Part shown: one piece after another, positions 45,198 to 53,150 of the stretch
How positions within the stretch are numbered: position 1 is the first letter of the stretch
How the letters are laid out: each line of letters begins with the position of its first letter
Assembly: GCA_016706545.1 (NCBI GenBank)
Contig: JADJJK010000044.1
Location: 26,225-90,224, forward strand
Direction of reading: 5' to 3'
Length of the DNA: 64,000 nt
From: Myxococcales bacterium
GTDB taxonomy: Bacteria > Myxococcota_A > Polyangia > Haliangiales > Haliangiaceae
Notes under the pieces: model-generated
Database searches by the model: none
Told to the model about the DNA's origin: nothing
Seen by the model: the letters and a program-made list of their open reading frames with translations, nothing else
Made by a program: the position numbers and the translations under genes

Positions 45198-45714
45198 CTT
45201 GCACCAGCACTTTCTTGGGGCCTTGCTTGAGGATGTTGAACTCGACGCGGCGGTTGGCCTCCTGGCCCTCTGGCGTGTCGTTGCCGGCGATGGGGCGCTC
45301 TGGGCCAAAGCCCTTGGCGGTGAGGCGGCCTTTGCCGATGCCCTGCTTGACCAGATAGGTGCGCACGGACTCCGCGCGCTGCTGCGACAGCGCGCGATTG
45401 CGCGCCGCGGTGCCGGTGGCGTCGGTGTGGCCCTCGATCTGAAGCTGTTCTATCTGCGGGTTCTCCTTCATCATCTTGGCGACCTCGTCCAGCAGGGAGA
45501 ACGAGACCGGCAGCAGCTCTGCGGAGTTGAAGGCAAACTGCACCTTGTCCGCGATCTGAATGCTCGACGGCGTCAACACCACTCGAGGCGGCGCCGCCTC
45601 GGGTCGATCCGCCTTGATCTCCATGATCGGGAACGGATCTTGTTGCACGGTGATGAGGGAGCATCCGGGCGCCGCAGCGAGCGCGGCGGTGAGGATCCAG
45701 ATGGTTCGTGACAT
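45190..45714 (-). CDS. OmpA-family (peptidoglycan-associated) lipoprotein
   Basis: A 174-aa outer-membrane lipoprotein: signal ending AAAPGC (Cys18), short linker, and an OmpA domain that binds diaminopimelate in peptidoglycan. The domain has VQFAFNSAEL, the helix NPQIEQLQIEGHTDATGTAA and NRALSQQRAESVRTYLV. It would tether the outer membrane to the cell wall. It overlaps the AgmX-type gene by 8 bp and follows the sigma factor gene by 96 bp. Confidence 0.9.
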   Translation of the reverse strand: MSRTIWILTAALAAAPGCSLITVQQDPFPIMEIKADRPEAAPPRVVLTPSSIQIADKVQFAFNSAELLPVSFSLLDEVAKMMKENPQIEQLQIEGHTDATGTAARNRALSQQRAESVRTYLVKQGIGKGRLTAKGFGPERPIAGNDTPEGQEANRRVEFNILKQGPKKVLVQDE

Positions 45715-45810
45715 GTCGCCCAGCGTGCCAGACCTACGGCCCCTCGCCAAGCCGGGCGACCAGGAGACGCGCCAGATGGGGCGTCCGTGGCGGAACGGTC
45801 CGGGATTTTG

Positions 45811-46464
45811 CTACGCCAGGACGGGCAGGCCGTGATCGAGCAGGAGCTGCGCTAGATCCGCCGACAGCTCGCGTGGACGCTGGAGCTTGGACGGCGACAG
45901 CGCCAGCGACAGCCGGCGCCGCGCTTCATGGATGCGCCAGGCGATGGTTCCGTCGTTGGTCTTCTGCACCACCGCCGCCTCTCCGTGCGACATGCCCTGC
46001 AGCGAGACCAAGATCACAGTGGTGCGCATCTCGGTGGGGAGCGCGTCGAGCGCACGCAGGAGCCGCGCGTAGGTCTGGCGCAGCTCCGCCTCGAGCCTGG
46101 GATCTCCGTTGGCGTCCACCGCGACGGCGAGCTCGATCCGGGCGTCCTCCGAGACGCGCTCGCCGCGGCGCTCGCGGTTGCGCCGGACGTTGAGCGCGCG
46201 GTTGAGCGTCATCCGATAGACCCACGTGAAGAACTCGGAGCGGCCCTCGAACGTGGCCAGCGCGCGGTACGCGCTGAGGAACACCTCCTGGGTGATGTCG
46301 TCAGCGTCGCTGCTGGTGCCGGAGATGTGGAGGGCGAGCGCGAAGATCCGCTTGCGGTAGCGGCGCACCAGCTCTTCGAACGCGAGCCGATCCCCGGCCT
46401 TGGCGCGCGCCACCAGGTGGGCGGCGGCGAGGCCTTCTCGTTCGGCGTTGGTGAGCTGGTTCAT
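45811..46464 (-). CDS. ECF-type RNA polymerase sigma factor
   Basis: A 217-aa sigma-70 family factor with region 2 (AFEELVRRYRKRIFALALHI, then DADDITQEVFLSAYRALATF) and region 4 (LDALPTEMRTTVILVSLQGM followed by SHGEAAVV and a recognition helix). No anti-sigma gene is adjacent. The downstream envelope lipoproteins may be its targets or simply share its promoter. ATG 46464 is preferred to the GTG at 46482. The ribosome site is weak. Confidence 0.9.
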   Translation of the reverse strand: MNQLTNAEREGLAAAHLVARAKAGDRLAFEELVRRYRKRIFALALHISGTSSDADDITQEVFLSAYRALATFEGRSEFFTWVYRMTLNRALNVRRNRERRGERVSEDARIELAVAVDANGDPRLEAELRQTYARLLRALDALPTEMRTTVILVSLQGMSHGEAAVVQKTNDGTIAWRIHEARRRLSLALSPSKLQRPRELSADLAQLLLDHGLPVLA

Positions 46465-46599
46465 ACGAAGGGTTAGACGCACGCGGTCAGTGGAAGCTTT
46501 GCGAAAAGTGGGCCGAGGAGCCTCCGGCGCGCCTTGGGCGCAACGTCACGAATTGTTACACAGTCCTGCGCCGGCGGCCGGGGCTAGATCCGAACACCC

Positions 46600-46737
46600 G
46601 CCAGGCGGCCGGCGGCGGCGGCGGCGTGGCGGCCAGGCGGCGGGCGGCAGGCGGCCTGGGGCCGGCGTGGCGGCCAGGCGGCGTGGCGGCCAGGCGGCGT
46701 GGCGGCGGTGACCCGCCAGCGCTCCTGGGCCCTCGCG
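46600..46737. repeat. 16-bp GC-rich tandem repeat GGCGTGGCGGCCAGGC
   Basis: Two adjacent perfect copies (46664-46679, 46680-46695), a third partial copy (46696 on) and one more at about 46623, in an almost pure G/C stretch between the sigma factor start and the protease stop. Not coding as far as I can see. Confidence 0.75.
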
Positions 46738-47937
46738 CTACTCGGCGCGGCGGCGGCGGCGGGGCAGGGCCAGCAGCGACAGCACGAGGGGCAAGAGCCC
46801 CGCGCCCACGCCGCCGCTGTGGCAGCCACAGCCGCTGTCGACGTCCAGGGAGCAGTCCCCGGAGTCGGTGCCCTCGCTCACGGTGACCGGGATGGTGACG
46901 TAGACCTTGCGGGTAGGAGCCTTGGCGTCGCGGACCTCGACGATGAGCTGCTCGGTGCCGGGCTTGGTGGCGCACATCCGCACCGTGCCGTCGCCCTTGA
47001 CGGCGACCCGGCCCAGCGTGGGCGCGTTGACCAGCGCGAACTGATGGCTGCGCGCTCGCGGATCATTGGGCTCGATGTGGGTCTGGGCGCCCTCGCCGAC
47101 CTGCAGCGAGAGGGGCTCGAACATCGGATCGGGTCCTCGGCGCACCGGCACGCCGGCCTGGGCTTCGATCCAGTCGACGATCTTGCCAGCGCGGACGTAG
47201 ATCCCGCCCTCGGAGCAGGTCTGGCTGGCGTCCGCGTACGCGCGCGAGGTCAAGCCGGCGACCACCGTGCCAAACGACGTCTCGGCGTACAGCGGGCCGC
47301 CGGAGTCGCCGCGGCAGCTATCGATGCCCATGCCGCCGGCTCCCAGCTCGCCCGCCGGGCGGACGTCCACGTTGCACCCCTTGGCGCGAGCGCACGAGGC
47401 GTCCGTGATCGTGGTCTTGGCCTCCTGCAGCGGGTCGATGTACTGCATCGAGTCCGCGCTGATCGCGCCAAAGCCCACGATGGTGGCCTCGGTGCCGTCA
47501 TCGAGCTCGGCCCCGGCCCAGCCCGAGGCGATGGCGCGGGGGGGGCGCGTGGAGGGGCGGGCCAGCACCAGCACGAGGACGTCATACGTGGTCTTCCAGT
47601 CCGGGTGCTCGATGCGTCGAGCGACCGGGATGCGCTCTCCGCCGTGGTCGGCCGCCAGCGTGTGCGCGCCGATGAGCACCTCGCGAAGGCCGCTGTTGTT
47701 GCAGTGCGCCGCCGTCAAGACGACCGTGGGCGCGACCAGCACCCCGGTGCAGATGGCCAGCGAATCTGCGTATACCGCGACGACATCTGGCCAGGCGCCT
47801 GGCTCCGCGTTGTGGCCGCCGATGACGCCGCGCTCGTCGTGGGCTGCCCAGAGCGCGCGCGAATGGCTGATTGTGGCTAGTAATACGAAACCGAAAGCAA
47901 TCGAGAGGCGGATCACTGGATGGGTGGAGGTTCCCAT
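46738..47937 (-). CDS. Secreted trypsin-like serine protease with MYXO-CTERM anchor
   Basis: A 399-aa secreted protease of family S1. Signal peptide residues 1-31; VIGG (38-41) marks the activation site; catalytic His78 (LTAAHC), Asp119 (TYDVLVLVL) and Ser212 (CRGDSGGP). A beta-rich domain of about 110 residues follows. The C-terminus is a MYXO-CTERM signal: GCGCHSGG, a hydrophobic helix, then RRRRR. Such tails are thought to be processed by myxosortase and the protein placed on the outer surface. The start is uncertain: ATG 47937 gives the best signal peptide; 47985 and 48021 are alternatives. It is divergent from cysK. Confidence 0.9.
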   Translation of the reverse strand: MGTSTHPVIRLSIAFGFVLLATISHSRALWAAHDERGVIGGHNAEPGAWPDVVAVYADSLAICTGVLVAPTVVLTAAHCNNSGLREVLIGAHTLAADHGGERIPVARRIEHPDWKTTYDVLVLVLARPSTRPPRAIASGWAGAELDDGTEATIVGFGAISADSMQYIDPLQEAKTTITDASCARAKGCNVDVRPAGELGAGGMGIDSCRGDSGGPLYAETSFGTVVAGLTSRAYADASQTCSEGGIYVRAGKIVDWIEAQAGVPVRRGPDPMFEPLSLQVGEGAQTHIEPNDPRARSHQFALVNAPTLGRVAVKGDGTVRMCATKPGTEQLIVEVRDAKAPTRKVYVTIPVTVSEGTDSGDCSLDVDSGCGCHSGGVGAGLLPLVLSLLALPRRRRRAE

Positions 47938-48080
47938 CCCGCCCGGAGAGGTGGGCACCGCTGGTGCATCGGGGACTTCCACCATGGAGTGATCATGCCC
48001 GAATTTCTTGGCGCGGAACACTGATGTCCTGCACTGCGTGGTGTCTCTCGGGGATTGTCTTTTATGGCAGCATGTTGACC

Positions 48081-49064
48081 ATGCCCCACATCTTTGAAGA
48101 CAACTCGCGCAGCATCGGCAACACGCCCCTCATCCATGTTCGTCGAATCTCGCAGGGCGCCAACGCCAGCGTGCTCGCCAAGATCGAGGGGCGAAATCCC
48201 GCGTACTCCGTGAAGTGCCGCATCGGCGCGGCGATGATCTGGGACGCCGAGAACAAAGGGCTGCTCTACCCGGGCAAGACGATCGTCGAGGCGACCAGCG
48301 GCAACACCGGCATCGCGCTGGCGTTCGCGGCGGCGTCGCGGGGCATCGAGTGCGTGTTGACGATGCCGGAGACCATGAGCCTCGAGCGGCGCAAGGTGCT
48401 GGTGGCGCTGGGGGCCAAGCTCGTGCTCACGCCGGGGCCGCTGGGGATGAAGGGCGCGGTCGCCAAGGCGGAGGAGATCGCGGCGAAAGAGCCCGCGCGC
48501 TACGTGCTGATGCGGCAGTTCGACAACCCGGCCAACCCGGCGATCCATGAGACCACCACCGGGCCGGAGATCTGGGACGCTACCGACGGCAACGTGGATG
48601 TGTTCGTCGCGGGCGTTGGCACCGGCGGCACCTTGACCGGGGTCTCTCGATACTGGGAGCAGAAGCGCGGCAAGAAGCTGCACTCGGTGGCCGTGGAGCC
48701 GGTGCATTCGCCGGTGATCTCGCAGACCATGCGCGGCGACGAGGTCAAGCCGTCGCCGCACAAGATCCAGGGGATCGGCGCGGGCTTCGTGCCCAAGAAC
48801 CTCGATCTGTCGCTGGTCGATCAGGTGGAGCAGGTGAGCAACGACGAGTCGATCGCGATGGCGCGCCGGCTGGCGCGTGAAGAGGGGATCCTGTGCGGGA
48901 TCTCCTGTGGCGCCGCGATGGTGGCGGCGCTGCGGCTGGCCAATGACCCGGCGTGGGCGGGGGCGACGATCGTCACGATCTTGCCCGACAGCGGCGAGCG
49001 GTACCTCAGCGGCGCGCTGTTCGAGGGGCTGTTCGACGAAGTGGTGAACCAGGTCGCGATCTGA
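48081..49064 (+). CDS. cysK: Cysteine synthase (O-acetylserine sulfhydrylase)
   Basis: A 327-aa PLP enzyme making cysteine from O-acetylserine and sulfide. It begins MPHIFEDNSRSIGNTPLIHV; the PLP lysine is in NPAYSVKCRIGAAMI, the substrate loop is EATSGNTGIALA, the phosphate loop GVGTGGTLTGV, and the end has GISCGAA and ILPDSGERYLS. CysK usually has NP-xx-SVKDR; here the Asp is Cys. ATG 48081 fits the family; 48072 is also possible. Confidence 0.94.
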   Translation: MPHIFEDNSRSIGNTPLIHVRRISQGANASVLAKIEGRNPAYSVKCRIGAAMIWDAENKGLLYPGKTIVEATSGNTGIALAFAAASRGIECVLTMPETMSLERRKVLVALGAKLVLTPGPLGMKGAVAKAEEIAAKEPARYVLMRQFDNPANPAIHETTTGPEIWDATDGNVDVFVAGVGTGGTLTGVSRYWEQKRGKKLHSVAVEPVHSPVISQTMRGDEVKPSPHKIQGIGAGFVPKNLDLSLVDQVEQVSNDESIAMARRLAREEGILCGISCGAAMVAALRLANDPAWAGATIVTILPDSGERYLSGALFEGLFDEVVNQVAI

Positions 49065-49082
49065 GCCCACGCTTTGGGCCGG

Positions 49083-49568
49083 CTACGCCCAGCCGCGGTT
49101 GGGGAGGCCCTCTGGGTTGATGGCGGGCGGCAGCCACAAGCCCCAGAGCCCGCCAATGAGCACGGGTGCTTCCAGGTTGGCGTGCCACGGCTGGCCCATG
49201 AACCAGGCCACGATGACGAGGTGCGCCACCACGTGGAACGAGGCGCACCACAGCGCTCCGGACAGCGGGGTGCGACGGGAGAAGAACAAGAAGTACAGGC
49301 CGCCCGAGAACATGAACGGCAGGATGATGGCCAGCGAGACGATGGCCGCCGCGGCGACCACGCCCAGCGAGCTGAGCATGCGCAGCTCGGTCAACGCGCC
49401 GACGCGCGCGATGTAGCCCAGGATGTTGCCGGCGGACGCAGCGAAGGCGCCGGTGAGCGACCACGCGAACATCGAGCGCGCCCAGCGCGGCGGGGACGCC
49501 AGGCGGTCCAGCAACACGCGCCAGCTCGTGGGGGAGCCGAGGACCGAGGCGACCGGCGGCGGAGGCAT
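49083..49568 (-). CDS. Hypothetical four-helix membrane protein
   Basis: A 161-aa protein with about four hydrophobic segments (roughly residues 34-52, 66-90, 103-122 and 135-147). The third segment has the His pair CASFHVVAHLVIVAWFMGQP, and the protein ends PEGLPNRGWA. I do not recognise the family. It converges with cysK, 18 bp away. The ribosome site is weak. Confidence 0.62.
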   Translation of the reverse strand: MPPPPVASVLGSPTSWRVLLDRLASPPRWARSMFAWSLTGAFAASAGNILGYIARVGALTELRMLSSLGVVAAAAIVSLAIILPFMFSGGLYFLFFSRRTPLSGALWCASFHVVAHLVIVAWFMGQPWHANLEAPVLIGGLWGLWLPPAINPEGLPNRGWA

Positions 49569-49675
49569 TTGCCGGACATTCTATCGCAGCGCGGGCGTTG
49601 GCGCACGCCGCGGGCGGTCGCGCCGCCGGGGCACGTCGATCTGCGTCGGCCAGCGTCGATCTGCGTCGGCCTATG

Positions 49676-50974
49676 TCAGGTCGACGGGGTGCCGTGGCCG
49701 TCGGGGCCGCCGTGGCCGTCGGGGCCGTCGTGGCCGTCGTGGCCGTCGGCATGGTAGGGGCCGAGCTTGGCCAGCTCGGCGAGCTGCGCGGTCATCGCCG
49801 AGAGCTCCGCTTCACAGTGGCGGGCCACTGCCTCCGCCAGCCCATCATGGCGGATCCAGTGGGCCGAGTGCGTGGTGGCCGGCTCGAAGCCGCGCAGGAG
49901 CTTGTGCTCGCCCTGGGCGCCGGCCTCGAACAGCGCGAGCTGCTGCTCGATGCACCGGTCGATCCCGGCGTAGTACGCGGCTTCGAAGTGCAGGCAGTCC
50001 ACCGGTTCATCGGCGCCCCAGTAGCGGCCATACAGCGCGCCGCCGGTGCCTGCACCAGCGGGGTCCCCAGGGGTCTGGCCCTGGAAGAACAGGGCCCCGG
50101 CGATGCGTCGCCCTCCGCGTCGCACGCACAGGAGCTGGGTCGAGCGGGGCAGCGAGGCCGCGACGCGGTGGAAGAAGCCCGGTCGCATGTAGGCGCGGCC
50201 GCCGTGGTTGTCCGTGGTGTTGCGATACCAGCGGTCGAGGTCCTCGAGCTCGTCGGGGCCGAGCTGCTCACCGGCGAGCCAGTCGAGACCTTCGATCTGG
50301 CCCTGGGCGCGCGCGCGCTCCTTGCGTAGCTGCTTGCGGCGGCGGCTCCTCAGCTCGCCGAGGAAGCCATCGAAGCTCTGATACCCCCGGTTGTGCCAGT
50401 GGAACTGCAAGGTGGCGCGAGGGATGAAGCCGCGCCTGGCCAGCGCGGCGCGCTCCTGTTCCGTACAGAACAGCCAGTGGATCGACGAGCATTCCGCGGC
50501 GTCCGCCACCTGACGCACCCCGGCGATCAGCGCGTCCATCACCTGCTCGCGTCGCGCGGGGGACAGCGCGCGGGACAAAAGCAGGCGCGGCCCGGTGGCC
50601 GGCGTGCCGGGCGCCGCCACGACGAGCTTTGGGTAGTAGGGGAGGCCGGCGCGCATCGCCGCGTTGGCCCAACCGAAATCGAAGATGTACTCGCCGTACG
50701 AGTGGGTCTTGATGAAGGCGGCGACGCCGCCGACGAGCTGCCCGGCGACCTCGGCCAGGAGGTAGGTGGGGATCCATCCGCTCCCGGATCGGCCTCGCTT
50801 GCCGGGCGCCAGCGGCGGATCGATCGAGCATGACTCTTCGAGCGCGGCAAGGAAGCCACGTGACAGAAACGGCGAGACGCCATGGTCGAGCTGGTCCCAG
50901 GACGCCTCCAGCGCGGCGGTGGACTCCACGACTCTCACCACGAGCTGCTCGGAACTCCAATCCGAGGATTCCAT
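49676..50974 (-). CDS. DUF482 / GNAT-like protein with His-Asp-Gly repeat tail
   Basis: A 432-aa protein of the DUF482 family (named peptidogalycan biosynthesis/GNAT-fold in databases); the reaction is unknown. Family segments are SPFLSRGFLAALEESCSI, SYGEYIFDFGWANAA, YYPKLVVAAPGTPATG, RNRGYQSFDGFL-like HNRGYQSFDGFLGEL with RRRKQLRKER, and the LHFEAAYYAGIDRCIE and GEHKLLRGFEP stretches. The C-terminus carries DGHDGHDGPDGHGGPDGHG, a repeat absent from the family core. ATG 50974 is preferred; the long upstream frame overlaps the divergent glutaredoxin gene. Confidence 0.83.
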   Translation of the reverse strand: MESSDWSSEQLVVRVVESTAALEASWDQLDHGVSPFLSRGFLAALEESCSIDPPLAPGKRGRSGSGWIPTYLLAEVAGQLVGGVAAFIKTHSYGEYIFDFGWANAAMRAGLPYYPKLVVAAPGTPATGPRLLLSRALSPARREQVMDALIAGVRQVADAAECSSIHWLFCTEQERAALARRGFIPRATLQFHWHNRGYQSFDGFLGELRSRRRKQLRKERARAQGQIEGLDWLAGEQLGPDELEDLDRWYRNTTDNHGGRAYMRPGFFHRVAASLPRSTQLLCVRRGGRRIAGALFFQGQTPGDPAGAGTGGALYGRYWGADEPVDCLHFEAAYYAGIDRCIEQQLALFEAGAQGEHKLLRGFEPATTHSAHWIRHDGLAEAVARHCEAELSAMTAQLAELAKLGPYHADGHDGHDGPDGHGGPDGHGTPST

Positions 50975-51010
50975 GCTAGAAGCTGGCTTCACGGACACCT
51001 CGAGGAACTC

Positions 51011-51982
51011 ATGTCGCTCTCCCCCGACTTGCGCCAGAAGATCGAACAGCTCGTCGCATCGGATTCGGTGGTCCTGTTCATGAAGGGCAACCGTTCTTTC
51101 CCGCAGTGCGGCTTCTCCGCCTCGGTCGTAAACATCCTCAACACCTTGGTCCCCAAGTACACCACCGTCAACATCCTGGCCGACGCTGAGCTGCGGGCCG
51201 CGATGAAAGACTACTCCGACTGGCCCACGTTCCCCCAGCTCTACATCGGCGGCGAGTTCGTCGGCGGGGCGGACATCGTGGGGCAACTCCATCGCTCCGG
51301 GGAGCTGGCCAGCAAGATCACCGGGGGCGCCGTCGCGGCCACCGGCGCGGCCTCTCCGCAAGCGTCCGCGGCGCCCGCCGCGCCCGACGCGCCCAATGTC
51401 ACCGTCACGCCGCGCGCCGCCAAGGAGCTGGCCGCGGCGCTGGCCGAGGCCGGCAGCGGGGACGTGATCCACGTGAGCATCGGCGCCACGTGGGACCACC
51501 AGCTCGACATCGGGCCGGCCGAGCCAGGCCGGGTGCAGGTCAAGAGCGAGGGCATCACCCTGCAGCTCGACAGCGAGAGCTCCGCCCGCGCCAGCGGGCT
51601 GGTCATCGACTTTGTGGAGAGCTCTGAAGGCGCCGGGTTCCGCCTGGACAACCCGAACCGGCCTCCGGTGGTGAAGCAGGTGACGGCGCGCGAGCTCAAA
51701 GAGCTGCTCGACGCAGGCAAGGTCCGGCTCTACGACGTGCGCACGGAGCAGGAGCGGGTGATCGCCTCGATCGCTGGCTCCACGTTCTTTGACGATGACG
51801 CGCTGGCGGCGGCGGAGAAGCTGTCCAAGGACACTCCGCTTGCGTTCTACTGTCACCACGGCTCGCGCAGCCAGGCGGCGGCGGAGTACCTGCTGCGGCA
51901 GGGGTTCCGGACGCTGTACAACCTGCGCGGTGGGATCGAGGCTTGGTCGCGTGAAGTCGATCCCAAGGTTCCTCGGTACTGA
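51011..51982 (+). CDS. Monothiol glutaredoxin - HesB/IscA-like - rhodanese fusion
   Basis: A 323-aa three-domain protein. Residues 1-105 are a Grx4-type monothiol glutaredoxin with CGFS at 33-36 and WPTFPQLYIGGEFVGG, which in other bacteria carries [2Fe-2S]. After an Ala/Pro linker, residues about 125-222 follow the A-type Fe-S carrier fold (VTPRAAKELAAAL ... SSEGAGFRLDNPN), but the cluster-binding Cys are missing. Residues 225-323 are a rhodanese domain with active Cys281 (YCHHGSRSQ). This points to Fe-S or sulfur trafficking in the cytoplasm. GAGGA precedes ATG 51011. It is divergent from DUF482. Confidence 0.9.
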   Translation: MSLSPDLRQKIEQLVASDSVVLFMKGNRSFPQCGFSASVVNILNTLVPKYTTVNILADAELRAAMKDYSDWPTFPQLYIGGEFVGGADIVGQLHRSGELASKITGGAVAATGAASPQASAAPAAPDAPNVTVTPRAAKELAAALAEAGSGDVIHVSIGATWDHQLDIGPAEPGRVQVKSEGITLQLDSESSARASGLVIDFVESSEGAGFRLDNPNRPPVVKQVTARELKELLDAGKVRLYDVRTEQERVIASIAGSTFFDDDALAAAEKLSKDTPLAFYCHHGSRSQAAAEYLLRQGFRTLYNLRGGIEAWSREVDPKVPRY

Positions 51983-51988
51983 TCGGCC

Positions 51989-52031
51989 AGGAGCGGGGTG
52001 TCAACACCACGCCTCCTAGCCTCATGGTTGG
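51989..52031. repeat. Dispersed hairpin repeat, copy C
   Basis: AGGAG (51989-51993) pairs with CTCCT (52013-52017), and CG and GGTG pair inward, around loop TCAA, with one bulge and one mismatch. It is followed by GCCTCATGGTTGG, identical to copy B. It begins 7 bp after the glutaredoxin-fusion stop codon. Confidence 0.75.
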
Positions 52032-52194
52032 CGCTCGCCTGGCCTGGTGAATCAGAGAATTCAGGAGCGGCGAACCCTTTTGGGGTGACCGCGAGCACCT
52101 GCCGGCGTTGCGCGCGTGGGCGGGGTTTCGCTTTTCCCCCCGCTCGCCGAATTTTCGGTCGCGGTTTTCAGGGTGGTGGTGAGGTGGGTGTACG

Positions 52195-53124
52195 ATGATC
52201 GCCATGCAATGTCCGGTATGCTCGACGAGGGCTGCCGAGGTAGGCCTGCTCTGTGAGGAGTGTCGCGACGACCTGTCGAGTCCGTTGCGGATCACGCCCG
52301 AACAGGTGCAGTCCCGTTCTCGCCAGCCCACCAAGGCCGTGCTCATCGACTACTGGGGGCGTTCCCACCGCCTCGATCCCATCACCGCCATCGGTCGGAG
52401 CGCCGAGGAGCCTACGGATGAGGGCTTGATCCTCGTGCTCGAGGCCTCGGCCTCCCGCAAGCACGCGGTGCTAAGGCAAGCGGCGGGGGGCTCCTGGACG
52501 ATCGAGGATCTGGAGTCCTCCAACGGCACCTTCATCGGCGACGAGCCGATCTCGACGGTGGTGCCGCTGGTCAGCGGGAACCGACTGGTGTTTGGAGACG
52601 TCGGGTTCTACTTCGTCGCCAACCTGGAAGCCGAGCAGCCCGTCTCGGTGGATCCGCTGGCCGCGACCACCATCCGCTCGCAGGACCGCCTGCGCCTGTC
52701 CGATGTGGTGGCGCCGCCGACCAACGACTTCGACGAAGCCGAGCGCACCGACGCGGGCCTGCCCATGCGCAACGTACGGCTCAGTGAGCCAACGGGCGGC
52801 GGCGGCGGGCTGGTGGAGGTCGATGGGCAGCAGGTCCAGCTCACCACCACGCAGTTCGAGTTCGTCGTCGTGCTGATCAATCGGATGATCGAGGAGTCGC
52901 ACCAACCAGATCTGGTGCGGGGCTTCGTGCGGTCGTCGGAGCTCATCGCCGATCTGTCCTGGGACGCGCGGGATCCCAGCGAGAACCACGTCAAGCAGCT
53001 CGTGCGCAGGGTGCGCCGCGTGCTGGACAAGGCCAAGCTTGGGCAGCTCATCGAGTCGCGCCACCGCTTCGGCTATCGCCTGCGCGCGATGCCCAAGATC
53101 TTGCCGCACACCAAGCTCCCCTGA
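52195..53124 (+). CDS. Zinc-ribbon / FHA / winged-helix DNA-binding regulator
   Basis: A 309-aa cytoplasmic protein. The N-terminus has two CxxC pairs (Cys6/9, Cys20/23), probably a zinc ribbon. An FHA domain that would bind phosphothreonine peptides covers about residues 60-140 (AIGRS, SASRKHAVL, DLESSNGTFIGDE). The C-terminal part (about 205-300) is an OmpR/PhoB-type winged helix with ENHVKQLVRRVRRVL and the wing HRFGYRLRA. This joins Ser/Thr kinase signalling directly to DNA binding. The start is ATG 52195 with GAGGTG upstream; 52204 is possible. Confidence 0.85.
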   Translation: MIAMQCPVCSTRAAEVGLLCEECRDDLSSPLRITPEQVQSRSRQPTKAVLIDYWGRSHRLDPITAIGRSAEEPTDEGLILVLEASASRKHAVLRQAAGGSWTIEDLESSNGTFIGDEPISTVVPLVSGNRLVFGDVGFYFVANLEAEQPVSVDPLAATTIRSQDRLRLSDVVAPPTNDFDEAERTDAGLPMRNVRLSEPTGGGGGLVEVDGQQVQLTTTQFEFVVVLINRMIEESHQPDLVRGFVRSSELIADLSWDARDPSENHVKQLVRRVRRVLDKAKLGQLIESRHRFGYRLRAMPKILPHTKLP

Positions 53125-53150
53125 GCTGACGTGCCTGGCGGTCACCGCCG

